A stretch of DNA of 30,511 nt. Origin: a virus. Shown piece after piece: positions 1 to 6,705 of the stretch. Numbering within the stretch: the first letter of the stretch is position 1; each line of letters begins with the position of its first letter. The position numbers and the translations under genes were made by a program. Below the pieces are notes generated by a model. The model was not told where the DNA came from, searched no databases, and saw nothing but the letters and a program-made list of their open reading frames with translations. The DNA lies in the IMG/VR virus record IMGVR_UViG_3300046004_001222, positions 1 through 30,511 of that record; one strand, 5' to 3'.

Positions 1-19
1 GCTCCGCCTTCCGTTTCCT
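1..19. repeat. Terminal direct repeat, left copy (identical to 30493-30511)
   Basis: The first 19 bases equal the last 19. With one copy removed, a reading frame crosses the join intact, so this is best read as the overlap left in a circularly closed contig of about 30,492 bp, not as a biological terminal repeat. The repeat lies in Glu-rich codons, a low-complexity setting where an assembler could also collapse repeats. Confidence 0.9.
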
Positions 20-329
20 CTTCCTCGTCGTCTTCGTCTTCTAGGTTTAAATCTAACCCGCCTTCCTCGTCGCTTTCTTCCTCTTCGTCGTCGTCGTTCT
101 CTTCCGTTTCTGGAGCTGCTGGCGCTTTTAGCTTCATTTTAACCACTCGCGGCGCGTCCTCCACTTCCTCCACGTCGAAACAATCCGCGAACCCGTTAGC
201 GTAATGGTACGCGTACTCCTCCGCTGGTGTTTTTGTAGTGTCAAAGACTAGCTTTCCAAGCACCCCGCGTCTTTCTAGGATCAAATTTTTTTTGTCCTCT
301 TTTAATCTGTAAATTTTTCTTTTTGCCAT
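1..329 (-). CDS. Acidic HeH/LEM-domain protein, N-terminal part (continues at the right end of the window)
   Basis: ATG at 329 opens a frame that is still open at base 1 and continues in the same frame at 30492 if the ends are joined, stopping at 30258 (187 aa in total). This part encodes residues 1-109: a basic start (MAKRKIYRLKEDKK), a mixed segment around residues 25-70, then a very acidic low-complexity run of Glu and Asp (residues 76-109). It follows the sigma-like gene by 17 bp and heads the late region. The acidic run suggests a flexible linker to the C-terminal domain. Proteins with such small helical end domains are often found near phage terminase and head genes, but the function is unknown. 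The frame continuity is seen directly; the role is inference. Confidence 0.85.
   Translation of the reverse strand, partial: MAKRKIYRLKEDKKNLILERRGVLGKLVFDTTKTPAEEYAYHYANGFADCFDVEEVEDAPRVVKMKLKAPAAPETEENDDDEEEESDEEGGLDLNLEDEDDEEEETEGG
97..127. repeat. 31-bp direct repeat within the HeH gene (second copy 30385-30415)
   Basis: An exact 31-bp match links 97-127 with 30385-30415. Both copies encode APAAPETEE in the same frame, on either side of the acidic core of one protein, so this is an internal duplication of a linker module. On the closed circle the copies are only about 200 bp apart, close enough for slippage or recombination to change linker length. Confidence 0.85.
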
Positions 330-346
330 TGTATTCTGTTTTTAAA

Positions 347-940
347 TTAGCCTTTTTCAATGTACCCGTATTTCTCCGCGAACTTTTTTAAATCTGTTTT
401 CAATGCTTTTATTTGCCTAAAGGCGGAAGTTTGAGAAATATTAAAACGCTGCGAGAATTTTAACTGACTGTCCTCCCCCTCTAAAACATACGCCTCAAAA
501 ATCCGTTTTAAAACTGGGTCTTTTACTTCCGCGTAATAATGGGACTTTAAAACTCTAAAATTAACCTCTCTTTGGTGTTCTAAAATTTTCTTTTCTAAAT
601 CCTGTTCCGCTTCAAAGTATTTTTGTAATTCGTCTTTTTTTATCCTGTCCTCGCTTATGGGGTTGTACTTTTTTTGGATCATTCGCCCACCTTCCCCATG
701 TATTGAAATATCCGAATTTTCCCACTTAATCGAATCACGTATAAATTTGATAGAATAAATGCGAACCTTTTTAACTTCGTCGATCAAACACGATTTTTTA
801 GAAATGTATAAATAAGCCTCATTAACTAGCATTCGCGCATCGTGAGCCTTTCCGTTTTTCTCCGACATTCCCGCCGAAATATTTAATAATTCGGCGTAAA
901 GTCTCGAAAACTCGTTATCTATTTCCGTTTTATTTAACAC
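347..940 (-). CDS. Sigma-70-like / HTH transcription regulator
   Basis: 197 aa, starting with GTG at 940, which overlaps the end of the upstream gene by 11 nt and implies translational coupling. Residues about 35-75 (ARMLVNEAYLYISKK onward) resemble the helix of sigma region 2 that carries the NEAYL-type motif. Residues about 140-190 (DPVLKRIFEAYVLEG, then FSQRFNISQTSAFRQIKAL) look like a region-4 helix-turn-helix. The middle is charged and helical. It is the last gene of the early region and lies just before the terminase and head genes, where phages often encode a late activator. I infer that it recruits host RNA polymerase to late promoters. It could instead be an HTH repressor with a chance resemblance to sigma factors. 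Confidence 0.6.
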   Translation of the reverse strand: MLNKTEIDNEFSRLYAELLNISAGMSEKNGKAHDARMLVNEAYLYISKKSCLIDEVKKVRIYSIKFIRDSIKWENSDISIHGEGGRMIQKKYNPISEDRIKKDELQKYFEAEQDLEKKILEHQREVNFRVLKSHYYAEVKDPVLKRIFEAYVLEGEDSQLKFSQRFNISQTSAFRQIKALKTDLKKFAEKYGYIEKG

Positions 941-1127
941 TATCGAACCAATTAAAAAAAATATCTATCCAAATTTTGCGTAGAACCTTTGTACACAAAC
1001 AACTTTTTTCTGCCTCTGGGTTATACTTCAAATAAATTCTTTGAACCCTTTTCAAATCGTACTTTTCAAAGCTCCCACGGCGCGCCTCAATCGTTTCTAT
1101 CTCGTCTTTTGTTGGTCTTGTATTCAT
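930..1127 (-). CDS. Small unknown protein with CxC motif
   Basis: 65 aa, not recognised. It starts at ATG 1127, overlapping the preceding stop as ATGA, and overlaps the GTG of the sigma-like gene at its own end. The N-terminal half is charged and probably helical (KDEIETIEARRGSFEKYDLKR). It then has a CLC pair at residues 43-45 and an aromatic, hydrophobic end (IWIDIFFNWF). The tight coupling on both sides suggests it is co-expressed with the membrane protein before it and the regulator after it. Confidence 0.7.
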   Translation of the reverse strand: MNTRPTKDEIETIEARRGSFEKYDLKRVQRIYLKYNPEAEKSCLCTKVLRKIWIDIFFNWFDSVK

Positions 1128-1405
1128 TTACTAGAATTTAAAATTTTGTTTGTATAAAAAGCAATAAAAGCCGCGACGCAAGCCCCGACCAATACGCTAG
1201 GAATGTTTATTTTGAATACTAAACAAATCAATGCACCCCAGAAGGAAAGACAGTACCAGCAAGACGCCACGGCGTAAACTGAAACGTTAAAAAATCCGCT
1301 CTTTTCGGCTAAATATTCTAAACCCTTTTGTAACGGGTCTAATTCAACGATAAACCACGCTAAAAAAACCGCTTTAAATACTATTTCCAACTCTGTCCAA
1401 CTCAT
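1124..1405 (-). CDS. Small polytopic membrane protein with CWYC motif
   Basis: 93 aa. The start is ATG 1405. The frame is open up to a TTG at 1429, but that TTG lies inside the -7 box of the promoter just upstream, so it would not be on the mRNA. Three hydrophobic stretches (about residues 6-22, 43-64 and 68-85) predict three membrane passes. The second carries C49-W-Y-C52 followed by LSFW, a pattern that recalls the small DUF1360-like membrane proteins of phages and bacteria (C-x-x-C then FW). The function is unknown; a membrane role such as exclusion is only a guess. Its stop overlaps the next ATG as ATGA. Confidence 0.75.
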   Translation of the reverse strand: MSWTELEIVFKAVFLAWFIVELDPLQKGLEYLAEKSGFFNVSVYAVASCWYCLSFWGALICLVFKINIPSVLVGACVAAFIAFYTNKILNSSK

Positions 1406-1426
1406 TTTTTGAATGTTTTTAGTTTT

Positions 1427-1455
1427 CAAATATAAACATATAATTGTTCCGCCGC
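1427..1455 (-). promoter_or_regulatory. Putative promoter (TATATTTG -7 box)
   Basis: The minus strand carries TATATTTG at 1434-1427, matching the Bacteroidota -7 consensus TANNTTTG, in the only gap (1406-1460) between the genes on either side. No convincing TTG -33 element lies 17-23 nt upstream, and the ATAC-N9-GTAT operator of the other early promoters is absent. It would drive the membrane protein, the CxC protein and the sigma-like regulator, possibly with separate timing. Confidence 0.45.
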
Positions 1456-1460
1456 TCTTT

Positions 1461-1760
1461 TTAGTTCTTTTTATTTTTAAACTGGTTGCCCTTTAGCTCT
1501 TTGACTTTGTCCGCTCCCTCTGTGTTCATCAAAACGTAAACCCGAAACAACCCAGCAACTCCCGCGCGCGCCTGTGCAAAATTTACCGCGTTTTTTCCGT
1601 GTTCTTTTAGAATCCTGTCAACTATTCTAATTTCCGCCTGTATGTATTCGGGGACGTTGTGAATAACTATGTAATTACACCCCAACGTTAACGGAATTTT
1701 CGCCGCGTTGCTTTCAAAATACCTTTTTAACTGTTTGTAACTTGGTTTTTCCGTATTCAT
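1461..1760 (-). CDS. Hypothetical protein, 99 aa
   Basis: Not recognised. ATG 1760 immediately follows the preceding stop (TAAATG). It is a soluble, mixed alpha/beta-looking protein: a basic helix (KQLKRYFESNAAKIP), a hydrophobic strand (NYIVIHNVP), a helix (IQAEIRIVDRILKEHG) and a second strand (GLFRVYVLMN), ending in a lysine-rich tail. It is the last gene of the unit driven from the promoter near 3,656 before the weaker promoter at 1,430. Confidence 0.7.
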   Translation of the reverse strand: MNTEKPSYKQLKRYFESNAAKIPLTLGCNYIVIHNVPEYIQAEIRIVDRILKEHGKNAVNFAQARAGVAGLFRVYVLMNTEGADKVKELKGNQFKNKKN

Positions 1761-2003
1761 TTATACCATAGTTAAAAAATTTATCTCGTCAATAAATGTA
1801 CGGGGAACTCCAAAAGCTCCTAAAATCATTCTTTCCGCTGCCTCTTGCTGTAAATGCAAATTCTTTACGTGTTCATTATATTTTAAGTCTATATTTTGAA
1901 CTTCAAACGTAAGAACTTTAAACCCTACCTTTCCGCCAAATAGAAATTTATACTTTTTCTTTAGCGCTTTCTTTTTCTTCCTTGGTAATCTTCCTTTTTT
2001 CAT
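1761..2003 (-). CDS. Lysine-rich small protein, 80 aa
   Basis: Not recognised. It starts at ATG 2003, overlapping the previous stop as ATGA. The first 20 residues are strongly basic (MKKGRLPRKKKKALKKKYK), suggesting nucleic-acid or ribosome contact. The rest has two short strands and a helix (LHLQQEAAERMILGAFGV). It is one of a chain of translationally coupled genes from 2681 down to 1761. Confidence 0.65.
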   Translation of the reverse strand: MKKGRLPRKKKKALKKKYKFLFGGKVGFKVLTFEVQNIDLKYNEHVKNLHLQQEAAERMILGAFGVPRTFIDEINFLTMV

Positions 2004-2143
2004 CGTTTACGCTTTTTCTTTTTTGGTGTAAAATTTGAACCTCTAACCTTTTGAAGTTCCCACGCTCTTTTAACGCCTTTCACGTCGTTATGCTCAATAA
2101 ATTGATAGTTTTCAATTTCTTCTTTTATATCTATTTTTTTCAT
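2000..2143 (-). CDS. Basic-tailed micro-protein, 47 aa
   Basis: A short gene supported by both edges: its ATG (2143) overlaps the stop of the 89-aa gene as ATGA, and its TGA overlaps the next ATG in the same way. The protein starts MKKIDIKEEIENYQF and has a helix with RAWELQ. It ends in a basic tail, TPKKKKRKR. The function is unknown; the basic tail suggests nucleic-acid binding. Confidence 0.65.
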   Translation of the reverse strand: MKKIDIKEEIENYQFIEHNDVKGVKRAWELQKVRGSNFTPKKKKRKR

Positions 2144-2409
2144 TTCAAAATTGTTTTTATTTCCCTTTTACCTAGCTTTATTTTTTCCTCGTAGCTTGTC
2201 CGAATGGTTAAAACTTGCGTTCTTTTATTTATTCGGGCTTTCCCTACTTTCTCTAAATTCTGGTTTAATATTTCCCCGTTCTTTAGATCAATAAAAAATA
2301 CCTCTTCACGGTTGCGGGGGTTTATGTTTTTAACCTCTTTTAGCTCTTTTTGTTCTTGCGCTGTTAGCCCGTAAACTGCAACCGTTACCCCTATTTCATT
2401 TTGTTTCAT
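2140..2409 (-). CDS. Hypothetical protein, 89 aa
   Basis: Not recognised. It is coupled at both ends by ATGA overlaps. The sequence looks beta-rich (IGVTVAVYGL; EEVFFIDLKNGEIL; TQVLTIRTSYEEKIKLG) with a lysine/glutamate-rich helix around residues 18-28 (QEQKELKEVKN). No membrane segment or signal peptide is visible. Confidence 0.7.
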   Translation of the reverse strand: MKQNEIGVTVAVYGLTAQEQKELKEVKNINPRNREEVFFIDLKNGEILNQNLEKVGKARINKRTQVLTIRTSYEEKIKLGKREIKTILK

Positions 2410-2681
2410 TTTCCTATACTGGTTAAATAATCGTTAAACTCCCACCCTTGAAAATATCTACCTTCGAAGCCTTTTAATTCGTACAGTTGAAACATTGTTA
2501 ATTCATAAGTATAATAAATTTCTTTGCCTCCTCTATAATTTTTTAACGTTTGAATCTCTAAACCTACCCCCGTGCGTGTCGGGTAGTGGGTTACTTTTGA
2601 AATAAAATAAGTTTCATCTTTTAAAAGCCTTACCGCTTTCCATTTACATAACGGTAAATGATTTATTACTCTACAAGTCAT
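2406..2681 (-). CDS. Hypothetical protein, 91 aa
   Basis: Not recognised. ATG 2681 overlaps the end of the membrane protein gene upstream by 11 nt, and its own stop overlaps the next ATG as ATGA. It is rich in aromatics and predicted strands (DETYFISKVTHYP; VGLEIQTL; EIYYTYELTMFQLYEL), probably a compact soluble beta fold. Two cysteines (C3, C12) lie near the start. Confidence 0.65.
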   Translation of the reverse strand: MTCRVINHLPLCKWKAVRLLKDETYFISKVTHYPTRTGVGLEIQTLKNYRGGKEIYYTYELTMFQLYELKGFEGRYFQGWEFNDYLTSIGK

Positions 2682-3126
2682 TTTTACCCCCTTCCTCGTC
2701 TGGCTCTATTTTCGTAATTGTTAACGTTACTTCCGCTAGAAGTTTAGAACCGATAAAAACACGCTCGTAACTGTTCGCGCTTTCCTCTGTGAAAAATCCG
2801 TTTCCCGCTTTGATGCTGTCGTAAATATCAGAAGCACCACCGTACAAACCCGCTTGTATTTCGTAAGTAAACGCCCAAAGGTTTCCGCCCATTATTTCAA
2901 CTAAAAATTCGGGCTTTGGTTCTACTATTTCAATGCTTTGTTTTTGATCCGAAAAAACGGCGTAAACTTTCCCGCTCTGGCTTTCTCCTTTCCCAAAGTC
3001 AACCCCAAACACTAACCTGTTTTTTTCTCTTCTTTTTCGTCTAACCTCTGAATAAATCGCTAATACTAAAACTAGCCCGACAATTAAAAGAAGGGCTACA
3101 ATTGTTATTAAATTTACTGTTTTCAT
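2671..3126 (-). CDS. Single-pass membrane protein, 151 aa
   Basis: ATG 3126. Residues about 5-26 form one strong hydrophobic segment (a VNLITIVALLLIVGLVLVLA core) followed by a basic stop-transfer run (RRKRREKNR), predicting N-out/C-in topology. The remaining 115 residues form a soluble, beta-rich domain with many Gly and aromatic residues and an acidic end. Family not recognised. An anti-defence or host-interaction role is possible but unsupported. Confidence 0.7.
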   Translation of the reverse strand: MKTVNLITIVALLLIVGLVLVLAIYSEVRRKRREKNRLVFGVDFGKGESQSGKVYAVFSDQKQSIEIVEPKPEFLVEIMGGNLWAFTYEIQAGLYGGASDIYDSIKAGNGFFTEESANSYERVFIGSKLLAEVTLTITKIEPDEEGGKNDL

Positions 3127-3145
3127 GTTTTACTTTTTTACTTGT

Positions 3146-3319
3146 TTATACTTTTTTTATACCTTTTACTGAACCCCATTTAGTACAATCTGCCCTTCTG
3201 CCATCCCATAAAACTTGTACTTTTTCAACACCTCTAATTTCAGCAGAATCATAAACAACTGTTCCTAATTCACCTTTTTTTTCAACTCTATCTCCTTTTT
3301 TAAATTTTGTTGTTTCCAT
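3146..3319 (-). CDS. Small SH3/KOW-like protein, 57 aa
   Basis: ATG 3319 to TAA 3146, filling the gap between its neighbours. The sequence begins METTKFKKGDRVEKKGELGTV and reads like a small SH3-like or KOW-like barrel: a GD-R-V turn, then a G-x-V-V strand, then VQVLWDG and a Trp near the end. Such domains bind nucleic acid or protein, but the role here is unknown. Its codons are AT-rich, with AGA and GAA and almost no CpG, unlike its CpG-rich neighbours, which hints at recent acquisition. Confidence 0.65.
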   Translation of the reverse strand: METTKFKKGDRVEKKGELGTVVYDSAEIRGVEKVQVLWDGRRADCTKWGSVKGIKKV

Positions 3320-3353
3320 AATTTTAAATTTTATTTTGATTTATTCGGGGCAG

Positions 3354-3629
3354 TTATCGAACTACCACCCCGTTTATTTTTCTTTCTTTTGCGTGTTCGA
3401 TCATTAGCCCTATTGCGTCCCCGCCTCCGTCTGAAATTCTGTGAGTTGGTCTAATTTCTTGCGCCGCTCTTTGTAGCTGGATATTTAGCGCCATTACTTC
3501 CTCGTTTGATAATTCCGAAAGGTTGTTAATTTTCTCCGCTCCTACTTCCTCTATTAATTGCGGCAACTCGTTAACTATTCTTTTAATTCCTCTAATTAAC
3601 GGCTTTGTAAATGTTAAATCTTGTTTCAT
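3354..3629 (-). CDS. First gene of an early unit, 91 aa, unknown
   Basis: The start is ATG 3629. The frame stays open up to a TTG at 3662, but those codons lie in the -7 box and operator of the promoter upstream. The protein has an amphipathic helical N-terminal half (IRGIKRIVNELPQLIEEVG) and a helix NEEVMALNIQLQRAAQEIR. It ends with a Gly-rich turn (SDGGGDAIGLMIEHAKE). Not recognised. As the first gene behind a strong-looking regulated promoter it is probably expressed early and highly. Confidence 0.7.
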   Translation of the reverse strand: MKQDLTFTKPLIRGIKRIVNELPQLIEEVGAEKINNLSELSNEEVMALNIQLQRAAQEIRPTHRISDGGGDAIGLMIEHAKERKINGVVVR

Positions 3630-3651
3630 GTTCTTTTGTGTTTCTGTCTTA

Positions 3652-3681
3652 CAAATATACAATTAAATTGTATTAAAATAC
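3652..3681 (-). promoter_or_regulatory. Early promoter with overlapping palindromic operator
   Basis: The minus strand carries TATATTTG (3659-3652, the Bacteroidota -7 box). It overlaps a perfect 17-bp palindrome at 3657-3673, ATACAATT-A-AATTGTAT, with a second nested inverted repeat GTATT-AA-AATAC at 3670-3681. About 36 bp here are identical to the promoter near 10,317. No clear TTG -33 box is seen at the usual spacing. A repressor bound to the palindrome would cover the -7 and spacer, so regulation is very likely. Confidence 0.75.
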
Positions 3682-3721
3682 ATTTTACTTTATTTTTTTT
3701 GAAATATTTTTTTTGACCATG

Positions 3722-3748
3722 AAAAAAGCCCGCTATTAGCGGGCTTTT
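3722..3748 (-). terminator. Rho-independent terminator after ninG
   Basis: An 8-bp GC-rich stem (AGCCCGCT at 3727-3734 with AGCGGGCT at 3738-3745) has a 3-nt loop and runs into a T-run on the minus strand. The ninG stop codon (3736-3738) lies in the loop and stem, so this ends the ninG unit just before the next promoter. Confidence 0.85.
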
Positions 3749-4263
3749 AATTCTTTTGTTTTTTCTCGATAGTATTTTATTATGGCGTCCAGTTCCTCAA
3801 TTGTCCAGCTTTTCGGCTCGTAAGCCCTAGCCCTTAAAAGTTCGAATCCAGTAACCCCCAAATGTTTCTCCAGTCTTACGAAATACTCGGTTACATTTCC
3901 CGCCTTTGCATTATTGCAGTCGAATCGTTGGGCGTGTACGTTGTCTTCGTCAAACAAAACCGCCGAATGTCCCCCGCCGCTGAACGCGTGACCCGCTTGG
4001 TAATTTTCCCCTAGAGGCTTCCCGCAACAAATACACGGTTTACCCTTGTCCCTTTCTCGAATAAAAGCGTTAAATGTTATTTTTGCCAGCTCCAATTTCA
4101 AAAGCCTGTCGCTCTTTTTCTTGGTCGCCCCTTTCTCTTCCTTTGCTTTCTTTTTTTGGTTCGCTAGTTCTCGCGCGTGTAACTCGCTGCAACAATTTTG
4201 AAACGATCTAAACGGCTTGAACTCTACCCCGCAAATTTTACACTTCTTGTTTTTTATTTCCAT
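3736..4263 (-). CDS. ninG: NinG/Rap-like recombination protein
   Basis: 175 aa, resembling lambda NinG (Rap), a structure-specific endonuclease that acts on branched recombination intermediates. An N-terminal zinc-knuckle pattern has C8-x2-C11 and C24-C25. A basic central helix follows (residues 31-60). The conserved core then has C77-x-C79-C80, A-G-H92 with a Gly run, and N-V-H110-AQ-x-FDCN-x-x-K-x-GN, typical of NinG and HNH-like treble-clef folds. The C-terminal helical part (YEPKSWTIEELDAIIKYYREKTKEL) also fits the family. It is the last gene of the exonuclease/DnaA-like operon, which supports a recombination role. Its start overlaps the previous gene by 10 nt and its stop lies inside a terminator hairpin. 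Confidence 0.9.
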   Translation of the reverse strand: MEIKNKKCKICGVEFKPFRSFQNCCSELHARELANQKKKAKEEKGATKKKSDRLLKLELAKITFNAFIRERDKGKPCICCGKPLGENYQAGHAFSGGGHSAVLFDEDNVHAQRFDCNNAKAGNVTEYFVRLEKHLGVTGFELLRARAYEPKSWTIEELDAIIKYYREKTKELKAR

Positions 4264-4928
4264 GGTTCTGAAATTTTCCTTTTTACCGCTTCTTTAACTA
4301 TTCTTTGCGCGAACTCTCGGCGCGGGTTAATAATTTTACTTTCGATTATTTTACCAATTAGTAACGATCTTTTAAGCCTTTCGCTTTTTTCGTTCTCGGC
4401 TTGGATTTCGTTCCAGATTTTGTTTTTCTCTTCCTGTGTGAACGAGTTTTTAAATTCCAATCCAATCACTCCCGCGTTGTATTCCGTGCCTATCCAGATG
4501 CCTTTTAAAAGGCTTTCGGTGTAAAGCTGGCGGGACTGTTCTAAAAAAACTTTTTCCGCTTCCTCCTCTCTTCTTTTTCGTTCTTGCATACTATCGAGAG
4601 CCGCGGCGCTTACTTCTTCCCCTTTGGTGTCTTCCGCCTTTTTCTCTTCGACGTTTACCGCTGCGTTAAAATACCGCTCGAAGTTGCCAGATATTAAAAA
4701 ATGTGTTGGTATATCGTTTCCAGAATTTACCGCCCACTGTTCGGGGTCTCTGAACATTTGCACCGCCGCCGCTCTCATTTCCTCCAGCGTGAAACCTCGC
4801 TTTACTAGCTTCTTAAAATTACGCTCGTCTTTGTCAGATAGTCCGCGCGCTATTCCTTTCCGTCCTTTTTCCTGTGTTTTAACTTCGTTGAACATTGAGA
4901 CGAAGTCTTTAGAGTTGAATGTTTCCAT
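4254..4928 (-). CDS. Putative replication / primosome protein, 224 aa
   Basis: ATG 4928. The N-terminal third holds IPTHFLISGNFERYFNA (residues about 72-88), resembling the HFL...NFERYLN motif near the C-terminus of DnaD-like and phage replisome organiser proteins. A charged, coiled-coil-prone middle follows (EERKRREEEAEKVFLEQSRQ), then a C-terminal helical domain with many Lys and Arg. It sits directly after a winged-helix gene and a DnaA-domain gene, a typical arrangement for phage replication initiation. No helicase Walker motif is present. The exact role (helicase loading or origin binding) is inference. Confidence 0.55.
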   Translation of the reverse strand: METFNSKDFVSMFNEVKTQEKGRKGIARGLSDKDERNFKKLVKRGFTLEEMRAAAVQMFRDPEQWAVNSGNDIPTHFLISGNFERYFNAAVNVEEKKAEDTKGEEVSAAALDSMQERKRREEEAEKVFLEQSRQLYTESLLKGIWIGTEYNAGVIGLEFKNSFTQEEKNKIWNEIQAENEKSERLKRSLLIGKIIESKIINPRREFAQRIVKEAVKRKISEPWK

Positions 4929-4930
4929 AA

Positions 4931-5329
4931 TTAAAAAAGCGTGTTTTGTTTGTCAATTACTCTAAATTCTTTTTGAGTTATAAACCCATTTTTAAGACCC
5001 TTGCCCAGCCAAAGCGCCATTCTTTTGTTCCAGTTTTCGGCGCGTCTTAGTCCTATTAAATCCGCTGGCGTTTCGCTCCAGACTGTATAGGTTGTTCCGT
5101 CTAAATCGTGTTTAGCTTTCTGGTATATTTTCCCGTCTTGCTCCAGCTCCGAAAGCCTAGCGCTCAAACTGTGGATTTTTAACCCCGTTTTTTCTACTAG
5201 TCTATCCGTACTTATTCCGTGTTGCGGTTCTTCTTTTGTGTAAAATTGGATTATCTCTAAAACCTTTTCGGCTTGCGACTTCCTTTTACTTTTTCCTTTT
5301 TTGTAGGCTCTGCCCTTTCTTTCTAACAT
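4931..5329 (-). CDS. Winged-helix DNA-binding protein
   Basis: 132 aa. A basic N-terminus is followed by a winged helix-turn-helix: residues about 22-70, with AEKVLEIIQFY, then GISTDRLVEKTGLKIHSLSARLSELEQDGKIY and a wing (GTTYTVW). Such domains recognise DNA in phage replication initiators and regulators. ATG 5329 overlaps the preceding DnaA-like gene by 44 nt, which is long. No better start is visible before the helix, so the overlap may be real, with both frames coding lysine-rich sequence. It is probably the origin-binding or regulatory partner of the next gene. Confidence 0.65.
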   Translation of the reverse strand: MLERKGRAYKKGKSKRKSQAEKVLEIIQFYTKEEPQHGISTDRLVEKTGLKIHSLSARLSELEQDGKIYQKAKHDLDGTTYTVWSETPADLIGLRRAENWNKRMALWLGKGLKNGFITQKEFRVIDKQNTLF

Positions 5330-5675
5330 TGGTAAAATCTGTTTTACAAATTACTTTAAAAACTTCCTCCTCGTACGGCTTTAAATACTCTTTTCTATTA
5401 AACGGGTCTTTTGCGTACACAATACCCTTGTAAACTGTCGAATGATTTTGACCGCCTGTCATTTTCCCTATCTCGTCAAATGTTACGCGGGGGTTTTGTT
5501 GCTTCACATAATACCAGAATAAAAACCTTTTAAACGCTATTCCTAGCGGTCTTCTCTTTGTATAAATTCCAAGCTCCCGCGCTGCCATTTCTGGGGTTAA
5601 ACCTTTCCCGTCTATTTCGTCCCGTCTGTTTATGTGAGCTATCCAAAGCTCCCCCGTATTATCTGCCGTTTCCAT
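5286..5675 (-). CDS. Stand-alone DnaA domain IV-like protein
   Basis: 129 aa. Residues 65-84 (TFDEIGKMTGGQNHSTVYKG) match the DnaA signature, in which the GG-x-x-H-[ST]-T-V helix-turn-helix reads the DnaA box. The helix before it (RPLGIAFKRFLFWYY) fits the first helix of domain IV. No AAA+ ATPase domain is present; full DnaA is about 450 aa. It may bind DnaA boxes or host oriC-like sites to start phage replication or to compete with host DnaA. It lies between the exonuclease gene (4 bp away) and the winged-helix gene. Confidence 0.85.
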   Translation of the reverse strand: METADNTGELWIAHINRRDEIDGKGLTPEMAARELGIYTKRRPLGIAFKRFLFWYYVKQQNPRVTFDEIGKMTGGQNHSTVYKGIVYAKDPFNRKEYLKPYEEEVFKVICKTDFTNVRKKGQSLQKRKK

Positions 5676-5679
5676 TCTT

Positions 5680-6687
5680 TTAACCCTCTACGTGGTGAAT
5701 ATTATATTTATTCGCTAAGTATTTACGGCAGTCTTTGATGCGTTCTTTAATGGCGTTAATTTCGTCCTCGTCTCGGTCTATTTCGATTTCGATAACTCTA
5801 TCTTGTAATTCAACTTCGACAAACGAATTAAACATTTCTTGCGCCTCTTCGTTCGAGTGTTCGCCCTTTGCCAAAATTCTTACTATTTCGCTCCCGTATT
5901 GATCCGTTAAGAACTCGCAAAAACTCACATAGTCGAAAATATTATCTTTTGCAATTTCAATAACTCGTTTTAACGGAACTTCGAAGCCCTCCAGCTCGTC
6001 CGCTTTTACGTTAAATGTTTCGCGTCTAATTTCGTCCATTATTAACGAGTAATCGTTATTTGTTAAAACGTTCGCAACGCTGGCGCTTTGGCAGTTATGC
6101 AAGTCGCAGTACCCTAACAACTGCAAACGGTTATCTTTTTTCGCGTCCTCGTCTCGGTTGTCTTCGAAGCTATCAATGTCGTAAGAGCTTTTAATATCTG
6201 TAACTTTCGAAACCTGCCCCAACGAATCCAGCCAATTCAAATCTGTCTCACCTGTGAAAAATTCGTTTTCTAATCTCTCTTTGTTGTTGTCCAGCGCCTC
6301 CCCTTTGAACTCGCTATAAAGTTCGATACTTTGCTCCTCGACGGCTAACCCTTTTTTTACGTACTTGTTAACTATTCTTTTTTTACGGTTGTATCGTATT
6401 TCAATCGCCATTGTTTTTAAGTAATCGCGGCAAGTTTTCGAAAGTAGAATTTCGTCTTTCACTTTTTCCAGCTCTACAATTTCGGCTTTTAATTTTGGTA
6501 TTTTTGCCTCTAGCTTTTCGCGTGTCTTTAACGCCGTGGCGCTACATTTTTCTAACTCCGCTTCCGCCTTCGCTAAACTCTCCAAAGCGTCCGCGTATTT
6601 TTGCGCGTTTGTTTTACCTTGTGGGCTTGTCATAATTTTGCCCAGCCCCGAACATCTAAATATAACTTTTGTTTCGATCTTTTTCAT
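5680..6687 (-). CDS. YqaJ-like PD-(D/E)XK exonuclease
   Basis: 335 aa. The N-terminal CSGLGKIMT (12-20) is typical of YqaJ-type phage exonucleases, where the Ser-Leu-Gly region contacts DNA. A lysine/glutamate coiled coil occupies about 27-90. The catalytic set is visible: E117/E118 (GLAVEEQSIELY), D149 (FTGETD) and D164-I-K166 (VTDIKSS), with QLLGY at 189-193 as the usual following helix. The enzyme would resect double-stranded DNA ends 5' to 3' to make tails for the annealing protein encoded at 7131-7805. The pair forms a two-component recombination system like lambda exo/bet. Unusually, the two genes lie in different transcription units, separated by a promoter and a lipoprotein gene. Confidence 0.85.
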   Translation of the reverse strand: MKKIETKVIFRCSGLGKIMTSPQGKTNAQKYADALESLAKAEAELEKCSATALKTREKLEAKIPKLKAEIVELEKVKDEILLSKTCRDYLKTMAIEIRYNRKKRIVNKYVKKGLAVEEQSIELYSEFKGEALDNNKERLENEFFTGETDLNWLDSLGQVSKVTDIKSSYDIDSFEDNRDEDAKKDNRLQLLGYCDLHNCQSASVANVLTNNDYSLIMDEIRRETFNVKADELEGFEVPLKRVIEIAKDNIFDYVSFCEFLTDQYGSEIVRILAKGEHSNEEAQEMFNSFVEVELQDRVIEIEIDRDEDEINAIKERIKDCRKYLANKYNIHHVEG

Positions 6688-6705
6688 TTTACAGTTATTT
6701 ATAAA

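Noticed and set aside
1-19. Biological terminal redundancy or cos site
   Set aside because: A reading frame crosses the join exactly when one copy is removed, which is what a closed-contig overlap gives.
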